Source: Xiphophorus maculatus
Lineage: Eukaryota > Chordata > Actinopteri > Cyprinodontiformes > Poeciliidae
Assembly (NCBI RefSeq): GCF_002775205.1
Contig: NC_036453.1
Span: forward strand, 13,038,594 to 13,102,593
Direction of reading: 5' to 3'
DNA length: 64,000 nucleotides
The notes beneath the pieces were generated by a model. The model was not told the DNA's origin, did not search any database, and saw only the letters and a list, made by a program, of their open reading frames with translations. Both the position numbers and the translations under genes were made by a program. Shown here piece after piece: positions 45,965 to 58,799 of the stretch. Every line of letters begins with the position of its first letter. The stretch's first letter is position 1.

Positions 45965-46830
45965 ATTTTTGAAAAAAGATTTGGTTTCAGCAGGTGGTAT
46001 TTTCGTTTCAAACTATCCCACAACATTTAACACAAACACTTGAGTTGTGCTTTAATATGCTACTTTTCTTACTTTCTGTACCTTTTAGCTGTGTTGATGT
46101 GCTAATGCTAGTTTTTCTAGAAACAAAAAACAACAATATAACATTCAGTTTTAGCATTTCTTAATTGATTCTGTTTTTTTTATACCAAAAAACAGGTAAA
46201 ACACTCAAAATTGTCTAATTCTCTGTATGCTGCAGTTTTAATATGAGAGTAAGATCTTTTTCTTCAATCTACTGCTTCTCATTCAAGTCTTTTATGTCAA
46301 CATGCGGCATGTTCACTTTAAACTGTAAACAAATGAAATAAACAAATGCTACATACTTGCACAAACTGAAACAGCAATTTTATACACAAATTAATCCAAC
46401 TTCTTATGTTTGGTGTTCTACTATAATAGTGGACTTTTCGTTTGTGACTCTACTAATGAAGAAATATAATTTTGTTTGTTTCTGCCGCTGCTTGTCCCCG
46501 TTTCATCCATCTCTCCCCATTCCATCCAGCACATCCTGGGCTCCTTTATAAAACACAATATATCACCAAATATAAGAGACAAATGAGAGAAACAACAACT
46601 GTAAAGTGAAAAAAAAAATAAGGTTCTGCTTTTCATCAATGAATATTGTTTTCTTTTATCACTGTGAGCTGGAACTTGTGGACAGTTTTCTGTTTGCTAG
46701 TGGGATCCAGTTTAAACACGATGTATATTATGAGACTGCACTCCAAATAAATGTTATAAAATACTATTGTTTTAAGGTACATCTCTTGATTAATGGTTAG
46801 AGATTTAATGGAAGAACAGTCCACTATGTC
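45965..46830. other. Intergenic sequence, no gene seen
   Basis: AT-rich with several short overlapping frames on both strands (46357-46824) that show no domain. Confidence 0.4.
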
Positions 46831-46834
46831 AGCA

Positions 46835-47190
46835 CTCGAGCAGAACCTCTCATTTTAGCGTGTCGGTGTCAAGCTGTGATTCCTTCAGCATAAATAAATA
46901 ATTGGCCGTAGAGAACTCCATTAAGTTACTTGATATTTCTTGATTACAAGCAAAAATGATTAAGTCTTCTCAGCCTAAATGGAGACCCGGTCTGATTGCA
47001 GACGTTTAATCGTTGCCCTTACAAGCAGACTAATTTCCTAAGAGCCCTTAAGGGTTGCCATTACGTGCAGTTTATGGCTGCACTCTTTCCTGGCCCAGAC
47101 CATCACACAGCCTCTGAATCAAACCACTTCACCTGTTCACGCCACGAGGGACAGCTTTCTCTACCAGCTGACTGATAAGCTGCTTTCACT
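46835..47190. promoter_or_regulatory. Candidate conserved non-coding element
   Basis: Repeat-free sequence with AAATAATTGGCC, TTGATTACAAGC, TTTAATCG and CCATTACGTGCAG motifs and no open frame. It stands out between AT-rich filler and the miniature element at 47321. Inferred from appearance only. Confidence 0.3.
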
Positions 47191-47320
47191 TTGTAAAACT
47201 ATTAAACATTTGACATTGTAGCTCAAGAAATGTTGAAATCTTAACTGAAATGCAAAACGTAAATCTCTAACTTCGTATTCTTAGGCTACAAGATTATTAA
47301 ACTTTTGTTTTTCTTAAATT

Positions 47321-47818
47321 TTAAAGTGGCAGTATTATGTATTTTTCTGGCACATTGTGCCATTTTGTAGCACAGTCAAGTAACTAGATTAACTTCAGTT
47401 GTTATAAAAATGTTATTTATATCAATTACTTAAAGGAAATTTTACTTCCTGATTTAACGTTGTGAAATTGGGCCTCTGTCTCTTTAAGAAACTCCTGCTC
47501 TCTCTGAAGCTCTGCCTTCAGGAAGTCATCCCAACATGGCTCCTCTATTAACCCTTTAACAACATTTTTACCAGCGTTACTCCTATGATGAACTCAGCAG
47601 TTCCACCACGTGTTTGCCAATTGCTGTTGGCTAGTCTGAAGGAGCTGAGTGGGGGAGGAGCTGCTAGAAGGCGGGGCTAGGTCTAACCAGGCGTTTTGCA
47701 CAGCTGAATGGTTGCCATGGAGATTAAAGGCAACACTCCAGGTATGTTTTTGCTGAGGGAAAAACATAACATGATGGAAAATTACAAAAGCTGATTTTAC
47801 ATAATTTTGCCCCTTTAA
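47321..47818. mobile_element. Miniature element with TTAAAGNGGCAGTATT ends (copy B)
   Basis: Left end TTAAAGTGGCAGTATTATGT, right end TACATAATTTTGCCCCTTTAA. Both edges carry TTAA. The interior is nearly collinear with copy A at 27853-28332. Confidence 0.8.
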
Positions 47819-48045
47819 TGTTTTATTGGTGTTTGGAAAATGAGCCGTTTCAAATGCGTCCAGACTTTTTAAGTTGCAATTGGAGCACAGTGCCACATTA
47901 CCTAGCAACCCACACAGAGCTCCGTCGAGCACTGATTGGTCAGCTGGTTTTACAACGGCTGCTGGAAAAGAGAAGTGTTCAGTTGTTGACTCACCGTCCA
48001 GAAACCATTTGCTGCGATATCTTTCCACCTGTTTCTTAAGCTTTT
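47819..48045 (+). repeat. Interspersed repeat shared with 57355-57605
   Basis: GGTGTTTGGAAAATGAGCCG, then TTACCTAGCAACC, then GGTCAGCTGGTTTTAC, then AGAAGTGTTCAGTTGTTGAC, then CCGTCCAGAAACCATTTGCTG has a collinear copy at 57365-57585. It directly abuts the miniature element copy B. Confidence 0.7.
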
Positions 48046-48339
48046 CTTTTGCATATCACCCTATGTACCCTGTACTTATTCTAACTTGATTAAAAGAAGG
48101 TATAAAAGGTTTCCTTTAATTGAGGCTTCAGTTGGATTGTTTGTAAAACATAATCTTCTAAAGCAGCTGACATCCTCTATGTGGATGATAACCTTTTATG
48201 ACTTGTGAGGTTAAAACAAACACACCAGAAAGCATTAATAGCCTGATTTTATTACCACGCTAAAAAAAAACCAAAAAAAAAAAAACCCATCAAATAAAGC
48301 AGAATAATTCTGTTCTGGCTATAACAACAGAAGCCAGGA

Positions 48340-48870
48340 ATGAAGCGAAGCGCTTTCTGGTCTAACTGATTGGAGGATGTTGAGTAATGAGTGTGTGAGC
48401 GCATTAAACATGAACTCACTGGCACGTTTTCTATGACTGATGGCCTGCCGCGGGTCTTCTCTCTCTAATCAATAGCTGGATCACCTTTACTTATTTAAGA
48501 TGTTGCCTCATTATGTACAGCACTCCAGCTATAATGAGAGCCTGAGGTGCAAATGTAATTAAAAAGATAACATCGTCTTTTACTCCAGTCATCGTCTGAA
48601 AACCGAACGGTTTGAGGATTTCAAAGACTGGCTGACGTACATTAAATATGAGGACAGGAGTTACATTTTCTCCATGACGGACAGCTCCATCGATTAGTCC
48701 CGACGTCAGCTGCACGCTTCGGGCTTTTACTCAGCTTTCCCGACGCTCCTCCAGGTATTAGCCTTTTGATTGCGTTAATTAGGACTCCTTGTTTTACGCT
48801 GCTTGTTAACGGCGCGCATTTGATTAAGATTTCATAAGCCCACCTCGGAATAGAGTTGGACTATGGCAGC
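48340..48870. promoter_or_regulatory. Candidate conserved regulatory element
   Basis: Unique sequence with homeodomain and HOX/PBX-like cores (TCTAATCAATAG, ATGTAATTAAAAAG, GCGTTAATTAGG, ATTTGATTAAG) and E-box-like CAGCTG. The minus-strand frame at 48491-48715 is short and unrecognised. Inference only. Confidence 0.35.
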
Positions 48871-49142
48871 CCGTTTAACATAAAAACAGACAAACAAAAA
48901 AGACAAGAAAAAAAAAATAAAGACATTCTAGATATCAGAACATGCATTTTGGCCATCCGGAATGATAATTTAAGACATCTGCAATTACATCCTGACCACT
49001 AAGAATTATAATCTGGATACCTTCAATTACATTTTGAGGAGTCCAAATGGCCTTTTTAATATGGAATTGGTTTCGTCTGACTATCTGTAATCACATTCTA
49101 GACATCTAAAGCTACACTTTGCCTCTCCGGAATGGTTATTTA

Positions 49143-50405
49143 TAGGCCTGTCACGATAAACGATAAATCAATTAATCGTACAATAAATTAAAACTATCGA
49201 CATCATTTTAATTATCGGCATTATCGCCTCTTCCGGCCTTTTTTTCTTTCTGTTAATGACACTGAATGAAAAAAGGCTCAACTCCGGTGCTCTCCCTTCC
49301 CTTCCTCATTTCCTTCGTGTAAAGCTCAGCGCTGACACGATCTTGGAGCTGTCGGCCGATTGTCGACCCATTTTCAAAACCTGACAGACCACACATTAGC
49401 CGACAGAAATCCTAGGTATAACTGTTCAATCGGGTTCGTTCCTGCTGTGTGGTGTCCAACAATGGGCACAAAATAATGGCTACAAGTCCAGTGAACTAAT
49501 TTTAAAACCAGGCATTAATTAATGCTTTACTACAATCTACCTGCAATGCATGTAACTAGTGTCAGCGTAAAGTCCTGACTGAATGAAAATCATTAGAACC
49601 TATTTACGTCACGTTAACGAAGAACAGCTGAAAAGTTGCCGGGTTTCGCTCCAACTCCTCCCCTTGTCATTTCTATATTCTTTGCATGTTGAATAAACAT
49701 TAATGTTGTTTCCACATATCATCTCCAATGTCCGCTGGACTTCGGGTTGCTTCGTGTCAGCTGTTTGGGATTCCCCTCCATAATTTACCCTCAGAAAACA
49801 TGGAGGGGAATCCACGCTGTCTGATTGGCTGCCTGTCACATTCAACAGGCTGCTGTCAGTTGGGGAAAACCCCTGATTTAGATCGGAGCGGCAACGAGGA
49901 TCTACCGTAACACACCACACAATCTTAGAAAGACCAATGTTCTAAGATTGTTGTAAGGGGAACAACAGGAGCAAAAAATCATGTCGCGTGAACTATTGCA
50001 TCACGTAGTCGATGTGCCAATCTTCTCTATTTAAATCTAATTATTACTGAAGGGCAACATAATATACAGACTTCATAATCTGCCCTCTTTTGGTTGAATG
50101 CAGTATTTATTTCCACTTTGGCTTGATGTTGTTTAGTGTTTTTTTCAAGTGCATTTTTTGTTAATGGAGACTGAGAATCCATTTTATTTTTGTTTTTGGT
50201 TGTTTTGTTTATTTTGTTTATCAGTTCCAGTGTTTAGTGTTCTTTTGAAAATAAAGTGTATCTATCTTTGGCAGGAAATCACGTGCATTATTACATTATT
50301 TTCATTAAATCAGTGTAAAAAGGTCTTCAAACAATATTATCGTTTATCGCAATAATTTTTGAGACAATTAATCGCTCAGCAAAGTTTGCTGTCGTGACAG
50401 GCCTA
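49143..50405. mobile_element. Non-autonomous hAT-like element, 1,263 bp, with 8-bp target duplication
   Basis: Ends are TAGGCCTGTCACGA and TCGTGACAGGCCTA, exact complements. The flanks carry GTTATTTA at both sides (49135-49142 and 50406-50413). Subterminal ATCGTTTATCG-type repeats also mirror each other. No transposase frame is visible inside, and part of the interior (about 49560-49960) may be a nested insertion. Confidence 0.9.
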
Positions 50406-50413
50406 GTTATTTA

Positions 50414-51600
50414 AGATATCTGTGTTTACATTCTGACTACTAAGAATGATAATTCAAAATTCAAGATATCTTGAAATCTCGAATCAAGTCAACGGCGAAG
50501 AAATCTCAAATTCATTTGGAGACATCGCAAAAGAAATTTGGATCCCAAATATCTCTAATTTAGTTTTGCTGAGTCATTATTTGCTTTCAAGACATCTGCA
50601 ATGTAATTTGAATCTATTAAAACTATTTTCTAAAAATACATTTAAAATATCTATAACTATATATGCTAAATGTATTAAATTATGATTAGCCTGAAATATG
50701 TGTTTCAGATAGTAAATTCATTGTGGACATCTTGAATTGAAGCAATCATAACTCGATGGGAAACCTGATGTCATTTATAAAAGTCAGAAACGTAATTAGA
50801 AATATTTCAAGTTGGTGTTTAATCTAGTGAAAGTATAATTAGCGATATCTTAATTTAATAATATGTCTAGTAATAAACCAATTTCCGGTGTTTGGAATGA
50901 AAGTGTGGTTAAACAGATTTTATGACAAAACGTCCTGCCACAGCTTCTGTCGGAACGCATCAGCTATTCGGGTCGTTCCAAAATGAGATTAACGTGAAAC
51001 TACGCCACAAAATGATGACACACCAGGCGTGTGGCAGCGTTTGAAAGCGGAGCGTGGCTTCAGGTGCGGAGGCTGTCGTCATCCCTCCCCGGTCCATGCT
51101 GCGCGGGGCCCCGGGTTTCCTGGTGGGGGGGCGGCCGAGTCAAAGCCCGAATGCTGAGCAGAAGACTTTCACATCACCTTTCATCATTAAAGTCAACAGA
51201 TTAAAGGAAGGTTAAGAAGCAGGAAGGCTTTAGAAACTTCACAAAAAGTGAAACTTTAAGAACCGTATGCAAAAGCAGACAAGTTTAAAAGTTGAGATGA
51301 AACTCTTTGAAGAGCAACATGATGTTATTTTAGCGGAAAAGATGAATACAATGCACTTTCTGACGTCATTCCTCACTACATGTAGCAAATGTTAAAGTTG
51401 CAGTATTTAACATTTAGGAGAAAAAAATGTCTTATTATGAACAGTGACGGAATCTGACATGGGCATCTGCCCAAGGTGGCATTTTGTGGGAACCCCTCCC
51501 CCCCATGGTTGTCAAATCAGGTCAGGTTAGTCGTCAACAAACACTCAGAAATGTCCCTCAGATGGTAGTTAATCTGTGAGGATATTAGAGAGTCATAATC
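50414..51600. other. Intergenic; GC-rich patch at 51040-51170
   Basis: Mostly AT-rich. The patch at 51040-51170 (CTGCGCGGGGCCCCGGGTTT, then GGGGGGGCGGCCGAG) is a small GC island. Neither strand gives a recognisable exon. Confidence 0.35.
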
Positions 51601-51605
51601 TGATC

Positions 51606-52870
51606 AGTGATGTCAGTAACGCGTTACTGACGTCAGACCTCTTCTTTCAGTAACGAGTAATCTAAAGCGTTACTATTTCAAATCCAGTAATCAGATTAAA
51701 GTTACTTATCAAAATCATTGTTCGTTGCTGTTTTATTTTGTAATGTAATTTTATTTCCTCTAAGCGTCTTGGGGAGCGACCGCCGTCTCTAGACGACAGT
51801 TGTCAGGAGATAATAGTGGAACACATAAAAACACGTAAAAAGGACTAAAGTCTTTTTTGAACTGTTGTAACCATTAGACAATCTCCCTTTCAGGTCAGCC
51901 TTATAAGTGGAGACACATTGTTGATGTTATATTATAAAATAACTTTCAGTTACATAAGTATTGGCAAAGATCAATGTAATTTTCACAGGTGGCAGAGAGT
52001 TGTCAGCAGCTGCTGAAAGTAACTAAAACGTTACTTGTAATCTAAGTTACTTTTGCAAATCAACTATGCTATCACTGAATGTGATTTCTAAACAGTTCTT
52101 TTTTTTGGTTTTTACATTAGTAAGAGTCTGTTTCCTGCTCGAGGGTTAATTTGCCCTTCTCAGTGTCTGACAGTGGTGTAGGGGTTGGTCAGGTTTGCCC
52201 TGTGTGTTGTCTTGAAGGCATGGCGCCAAGTTAAACTGTGGAGCAGATTGGTTCCTCCACACACGCAGCAGTTTGTGAAGCTGTATGTGTTTTACTCAGT
52301 GTGATAACCAATTGTAAAGAAATAAGTGTCAAGGAGAAGTATTTTTGCAAAGCATGTCTGTTTGTCTAAGGTTAAAGTAAATCTTGTAGAACCAAGATTT
52401 AAGTACTGAAGTCCCTAAACATAACAACTGAATAAATATTTAATATTGAGTACAGTCTGAGTCTTCTGTAATTTACACTACTGGCGTTTCTGTCTGCTTA
52501 TTTCCTAGCCCAAAAACCGCGGCCCTCAACTCATTAAATTTGCAAGCCCAAAGCCGCTTATAATAATCAGGCTCGGCTACCGAAACTCAAATTATTTCCT
52601 GTTTTTCCAGCAACAAAATGCGCGTCTCTCTCCATTGTTTACATTTCTGTCGCTGCTGCTGATGTCGCACAGAAACGTCGTTCAGGCCCCAAGACGCGTA
52701 GAGGGAATAAAATTAAATTACAAAAGATAATAATAACGCACAGTAACGCAAAGTGATTAAGATACAGTAAGTAACTGTAGTCTGACTACTGGATCTGAAA
52801 TAGCAACGCGTTAGATTACTCGTTACTGAAAAAAGTGGTCCGACGTCAGTAAGTAACGCTACGTCAATAA
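51606..52870. mobile_element. Miniature/non-autonomous DNA element with GTAACGCGTTAC-type long inverted ends
   Basis: The left roughly 90 bases (CAGTAACGCGTTACTGACGT, then CAGTAACGAGTAATCTAA, then TTTCAAATCCAGTAATCAGA) are mirrored by the right roughly 90 bases read in reverse. The interior is non-coding. Exact edges are uncertain by about 10 bases. Confidence 0.75.
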
Positions 52871-52879
52871 GCTTACTAA

Positions 52880-54110
52880 ATAAGTTTTTGCAAAATAAAG
52901 AAACGCAAACTGGATGGCAGACACAGATGACGATCACACCAACACCCACAACACAACCCCCATCAGCTCCCCATGTCCCCCCCCCAGCCCACTGCCAGCG
53001 GAGGGGGGTGGGAACGGTGGGTGGTGTCAAACAGACTAGAACCGCCTCCGATTAGGAGACAATCTGTGAAAAGATCGAACTCCTCCACCTACTCTCTGAG
53101 CTGATATTGCCTTCTGAAGGAATGCATCAAAAACAACCAATCAGAGTCAAAAGGCGGGGCTTAGTGCTGTTAATCAACTTTGTGCCCAAGCTGCTAAATG
53201 TCCTAATGGTGGAGAAACAACTTACCATTACAAGAAAACAGATTATTCGCTGTCATTGGTGGCTATGCTAACTGGCCTTAGCGTACATGGGCTTGATTGA
53301 CAACGCTCATCCCCGCCTCCTGGCTCTGATTGGTTGTTTCCAGTTAGCACCCAGAGAAAGATCGATTTTTTTTTAACAGATTATTTGTCTCATGTCATAC
53401 TGTCATCATATAGTTGTAGTTTCAACAAAAATGTAAAAGAAAAAATTACTTTAAGTAGTAGGAAACCTTCAGCAACGTCAAAATGAAAGTTTATGAGAAA
53501 GCAGAAAAGTATAACTGGAGATGAAGAAGATAGAGAGCTAAAATAAATGCACTTTCTCACTTCAAATGTAACAAATGTTAATGAAATGTCTGGGGTTTTT
53601 AAAGATGACTTGGACTTTAAAATTCCCGTCCTGCTACAGAATCAAGCTGTGTTTGGGCTTTAGGTCAGTTCAGGAAGTCAATTACAAGTCATCCAGTTCC
53701 TGAAGCAGCTGCCACCTGCCAGAAACTCCTTTTCTGTTTCTCCAGATCGCTATCAGACCGTTTTTTTGCTTTTATTGGGAGATCATTCCCTTCCCCTCCG
53801 TTTTTTTTTCTTATTGTTGAATTATGACCTCTGACTTGACTGAGGCAGTAGCCATGTTTCTATCCAATTGTCATCCAAATTTGGCACGTATCCATCAATT
53901 GGTTTGGAGCGAATCAAAGTTTCATCAGATGTTGACGCTACGCAAGGTTGTGATAAACAGGAACTAGCGGTTGCTAACTAGCATCGCTTGCCTTTGAGTT
54001 GGAGGTTTGGATGCTGCCATTTTTGTTTTTACGTGTCCTGTTCAGCAGTGTGGCACTCTGAATTGTTGTCCAAGTGTCAAAGAGAGACCCAATAGATTTA
54101 CTTTCACAAG
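52880..54110. other. Intergenic, repeat-like patches
   Basis: 52890-53350 contains CCAATCAGAGTC..AAGGCGGGGC, and a mirrored CCCCGCCTCCTGGCTCTGATTGG at 53312-53334. This suggests another inverted-repeat element, whose ends I could not fix. No gene is seen. Confidence 0.4.
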
Positions 54111-54239
54111 TGGAGAATGACAGCGTTGATGGTCCACTTGATATATATAAACTTTATTAAATTTTGCTTTGGGTTTATTTCAAATGTAATGGACACAAAG
54201 AAAAGGAGAAAGCAGAGAAGTGGCTTCATCATCCATCGC

Positions 54240-54370
54240 TGTTTGCAAAATGTCGCTTGTGTGTCCGATTTACGAACGTATCAGAAACGTGCAAGTATAA
54301 AGGTTCCGGCTTGGAAAAAATTAGATTAATTGTGTTATAATCTATGTAATTAATGTAAATCCCATCCCTA
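54240..54370 (+). repeat. Interspersed repeat shared with 33930-34110
   Basis: GTCGCTTGTGTGTCCGATT, then CAGAAACGTGCAAGTATAAAGG, then TTCCGGCTT, then AATTGTGTTATAATCTATG is collinear with the earlier copy. Confidence 0.65.
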
Positions 54371-57354
54371 CTTAAATTATTTGTATTCTTTGTTAAATTT
54401 AGCAGTTTATTAAAGCTGCTCAACTCTGTGCACAAACAGGATATTATCTGTGTCTCTTGTTTCTGACCCACAGATCTGAAATTAAAAAAAGCCAACACAT
54501 ATTATTTTGGACATTAATATCTTTTCTCTTTTATTAAGACAAGAACTCTTCATTGTTTTGTAAAAATGTCTATTTATGAACCAATACAAAATGTGTATGG
54601 GAATGTGGAACTCCTGTTCTCCATTAATACACATTACATTTTTCTCAAGTACAGCAGAGAGACAAAAAGAACAATCTGAAAACAAGAACCGGGTGGAACA
54701 ATCAAATCATTTTCTTTTTTCTTGGGGAATCAAAGGAGTTTGAAAAGGCGGTGGAGCGTTCAAAGTGACAGTAGTACAGCCACGACACGTTTCTGATCCT
54801 GCTTCATTCCAATAAACGTATGATATGTCAAAGAAAAGCAATACTTAACACTTTTTTTTCTTTTTTTTTTTAAACAGTGCACCAAATATTAAGAAAAAAT
54901 ACATAAAACATGTACAACATATTGTATATGCAGAACATCTCACCAGTTCTGGACCTAAAAAGAATGTGTTTGCACTTCCGGACTTGATGAACGCATTTGT
55001 ACATGCCTTTATGTTGTCGACAGGTGGGGCCTAAACTTTGCATTCTACCTGAGATGCAGTCACATCGGTCAGCAACACACGAACCTGAGACGGGACATTA
55101 TCAAAGGGATCCAATGTGCAGGAAACTACCTCAGTTACAACATATGTGCGTTCTTTATTTCTTTTTCTTTTAATTTACAGGGAATATCCAGAAAAATAAG
55201 TCAAAACCTTATGTGTCATTTACTCCAATCTCTGATTAATTCGACACACACAAATGGTATCTTTCATGTTTTTAGGAGTACAAAAAAGTCAAAATCAACA
55301 AATCGGCCTTAAGGAAGAAGCAACATCCCCGTCAGTTCCTGTATTGACGACTTTATGTCTTAAAACTGGATCTAAGTGGAAGCTGCCATTGGTCATGGAA
55401 GCAAAAACAGTGCTCACTGTAGAATACAAATCACAAAGTTGCAGCCTAACAGATGAAGTGGTATCTGCTCTGTGATCCATAAAGCAACAATAACCAGTCA
55501 GATATTTGTCTTTTTTTATTTTATTCAGACACCAGACCGTGAAACATCTAACCTAATCAGCCCCCGTTGCCCTACCCCCACCCATCCAGTTTACACAAAC
55601 ACAAAACAGTGTCGTCAGCATACAGAGTGAACATAGTGGTGATTTATATGTGACTTATTAAATCGAGCACACGAAATGTGTGTAACTAATATGTACACGT
55701 CCGGTGAAAAAGCCAAAAAAATGAAACTCCCGGCTGCAGCTAACCCAACTGTTCTTTTCTAGGGCTGCGAACATTTCATTAGCGCAGACGGGGAAAGGTT
55801 AAAGAATGCATTTCAATCCGTTCCTTTGAGACAAACCTCAGCTTCAAATCCCCAACATAAAAAGCCTAAATGCTGTCTTCATGCATGACGATGATATTTT
55901 AAAGCTATCGCACAGCTGATGTGATTCACATTTATAAAATACAATGAAATGCTTAAAAGTCACAACTAGTGGTAGATATGAGGACACACTGCAAGCAACA
56001 CTCAGTTCCCCAAACAGGAACTCTAAAAGTAGTTTTCAGTCCAAAACGTTCAGCGATTTTGACTGATATGTATTTATACTGATGAACTGAAAAAAATATA
56101 ATAAATAAAGTCAGCAGAAGACAGAGGTGGTAGGTCAAAACTAGCTAAAAAGCCAATGTTAGCTGTGTAAATGTTATTAAAAGCAAATGGGCTAAACCTC
56201 ACATGTTGACTAACATGAACTCACTCCATTCAGTGTGTTGGGCTTATCATAAATAGATCAAATGATCATTTTAACTAAATTGCTGATGTTAGCATGAGGG
56301 CTATCACTGAAATATTGGCCTACAGTAGCATTCCCTATTCGGTTTGCAAAAAGATAAACGTAGCTAAAATGCTCATGCTAGCTTAAATGCTAATTTTATG
56401 GCTGATCTGGGTGATGCATTAACATTTTTCTTGTATATTTTGTTGTTTATTGTCATCTTTTCTCCACTTCACTGTAACGTCTTTTGAGCTAAGAGGGTTG
56501 AAAAGTTAGTTCTGATTAAAACTGTATTTCATTAATTATATCAGTGATTATCAGACTAACTGTGAGTCCGACGGTCTGACAAAAAGTCAATCAGAACAAA
56601 TTGTCTGAGCTGCCAACTTTATATAGAGGCGATTAAGGGATTTAGTCAGTTTTAGAGATTTTCAGCTGTTGATTATTTGAAAATTTCTTCTTCTACAGTC
56701 AAGTGACACCACTTCACTACTTCTAAAATAAAAACAGGAAGGGAGTGTTTGCATTTATTGCATGTGGGTGCTCAGATGCCAGCAGTTCACTGTGATTGGC
56801 TGTTTGTTTAAACTTGTTTTAATGTGAAGAAATTACCACAAAATAGGGAAGTAATGGAAAACCAAACAGTCGGAGCAGAGCCTGCTGCTGGCAGAGATCT
56901 CTCCATTTCACAAAGATTATTTCTCCTTTCTGCCATCTTCTCTGCCTAAGACATTCTTACGCTCACTAAAAGTCATATCACTACCTCTAACATTTTGTCA
57001 GGTAAGGTCTTAATGCCTATGATGCTATATGAAAAACCTTTAGCTTACCGAGGGAAAATCCTAAAAAAAAAGATAAAATTTCCAAAATTTTGAGCATTTT
57101 CCTAAAATGATGACGATAGGAGCTAATTTGTCTTGGGATTCCTAAAGGCCCAAGATATTTAGTGGGATTAATTCATTGTTTTCACATGATTTTAAATATG
57201 TGAGCATATATTCATGATTTTGACATGTGCATTAGATAAATGCAGATGGGGCCGCAATCATATTTTGCACGTTTTTGCATTTCCACTTGGGTTTCTACAG
57301 CTTCTAACAGCCCAAGCACTTAAAACAAAACCACTCAGCTGTTTTCGGCGATAC

Positions 57355-57605
57355 GTTCATGTTGTTTGGTGTCTGGAAAATTAGCCGTTTCAAAAATCTC
57401 CAGAATGTAATGTCACCAATCAGCAGGCACCGCCCTGTTACCTAGCAACCACAGCGGAACTCAGCCCGTTACCTAGCAACCCAAAACTGAGCTCCAGAAT
57501 GTTTGGTCAGTTAGTTTTACTGCTGTATAAGAACAGAAGTGTTTTGTTGTTGACTTACCATCCAGAAACCATTTGCTGTGTTCTTGTTGGTTATGCAGGA
57601 GGCTC
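57355..57605 (+). repeat. Interspersed repeat shared with 47819-48045
   Basis: Contains TTACCTAGCAACC twice and CCATCCAGAAACCATTTGCTG. It is collinear with the earlier copy but with an extra duplicated block. Confidence 0.7.
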
Positions 57606-58799
57606 TACTAATGCTTTTCAAAGATGTATAGTTGTATAATTGCTCCTCTGTTTGCAGCCATTTTCAGCTGCGAGTGTAAACATTGAGTTGGGGGGCGTGG
57701 TCAGCAGCAGCTTAATTTAAAGTGACAGAGGCCGACTGAGGAGACTAAAATCCCATTACCTAACAATGATTTTTTTGCAAAAAAAAAAAAAAGTGATGAA
57801 ATAGTTTTTAATGCCCACAGACCTGTTCTAACTTGTACATTTTGCCCTGGAAAAACACCCAGAATTAAAATGACAGTGATACAGATGATGGCATACAATC
57901 TTTATGTGACACGAGGAGTGGAAACCGCTAAATATTCCCACTGGAAGAAGCGCTACCTCCACCCACGTCCACCCACATCTGTCCTGGACTCATTAAACGT
58001 GTTGCTTGCCGTGTGAACTCATAAGAACCACAACAGAACCACCAGGCGCTCTGCATTGTTGACAAGCTGATGCAAACAACGGATTAACGGCACGGAGCAG
58101 GAAATGTGAAGGAAGTTATTTTACAGGCAAACAATAACTTTTGGCATAACTCCAAACCGACTCCGGTTCGGTTCTGGCAGGCGGTGCTGAAGCGGAGCCG
58201 AAGCGATCCTGGCGCGGACACAGACATGCAAAAGACGTGTGAAATATCGAAGCATTCAAAAAGCGGGCGGGTGAAAGCAGAACCCGAGTGGTGTGACCCT
58301 CAGAGCCGTTCGGTTTCCTCTCCGTTTGTCAGAACTTAAGATGAGAACCAAGGCGTTCGGGCGTTACTGTGGGAGGCTGTAGAAAGGATTTGTGATTCCT
58401 CTGGCTTCATCTACATCCAGTGTTTCTGAGAATAAATGAACCCACCGACCAACGCCCGCTAGAGCTCAAATGAAGTTCAAACTTACAGATGTTTCAGTTT
58501 AAAGCTGGTTAAGGCGGTTATTTCTACTGCGTTAACTACACAACACGAGCATAGGATACTTTATTTCTTATTTTCTCCACTTGGAAGAGAAATAATACTT
58601 TCGATTGAGAGAAAATGCAAACAAACTGAAACGCCGGTATGTACAGGCATTTTAATCATAAGAAAAAGGAGGAAGTTTTAATTAAGCAACATGGAAGAAA
58701 ATTAGGGATGCAATTCAGAAAGCAAGTCAAGATTGGTCAAAATCTGTCGGTGTTTATTTTTGCAAACGTTCTGGTCATTTTGCCCCGTCACCATTTTGT

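Noticed and set aside
51040-51170. GC-rich patch as a coding first exon
   Set aside because: A short frame starting MLRGAPGF is present, but there is no donor in good context, no partner exon and no recognisable protein.
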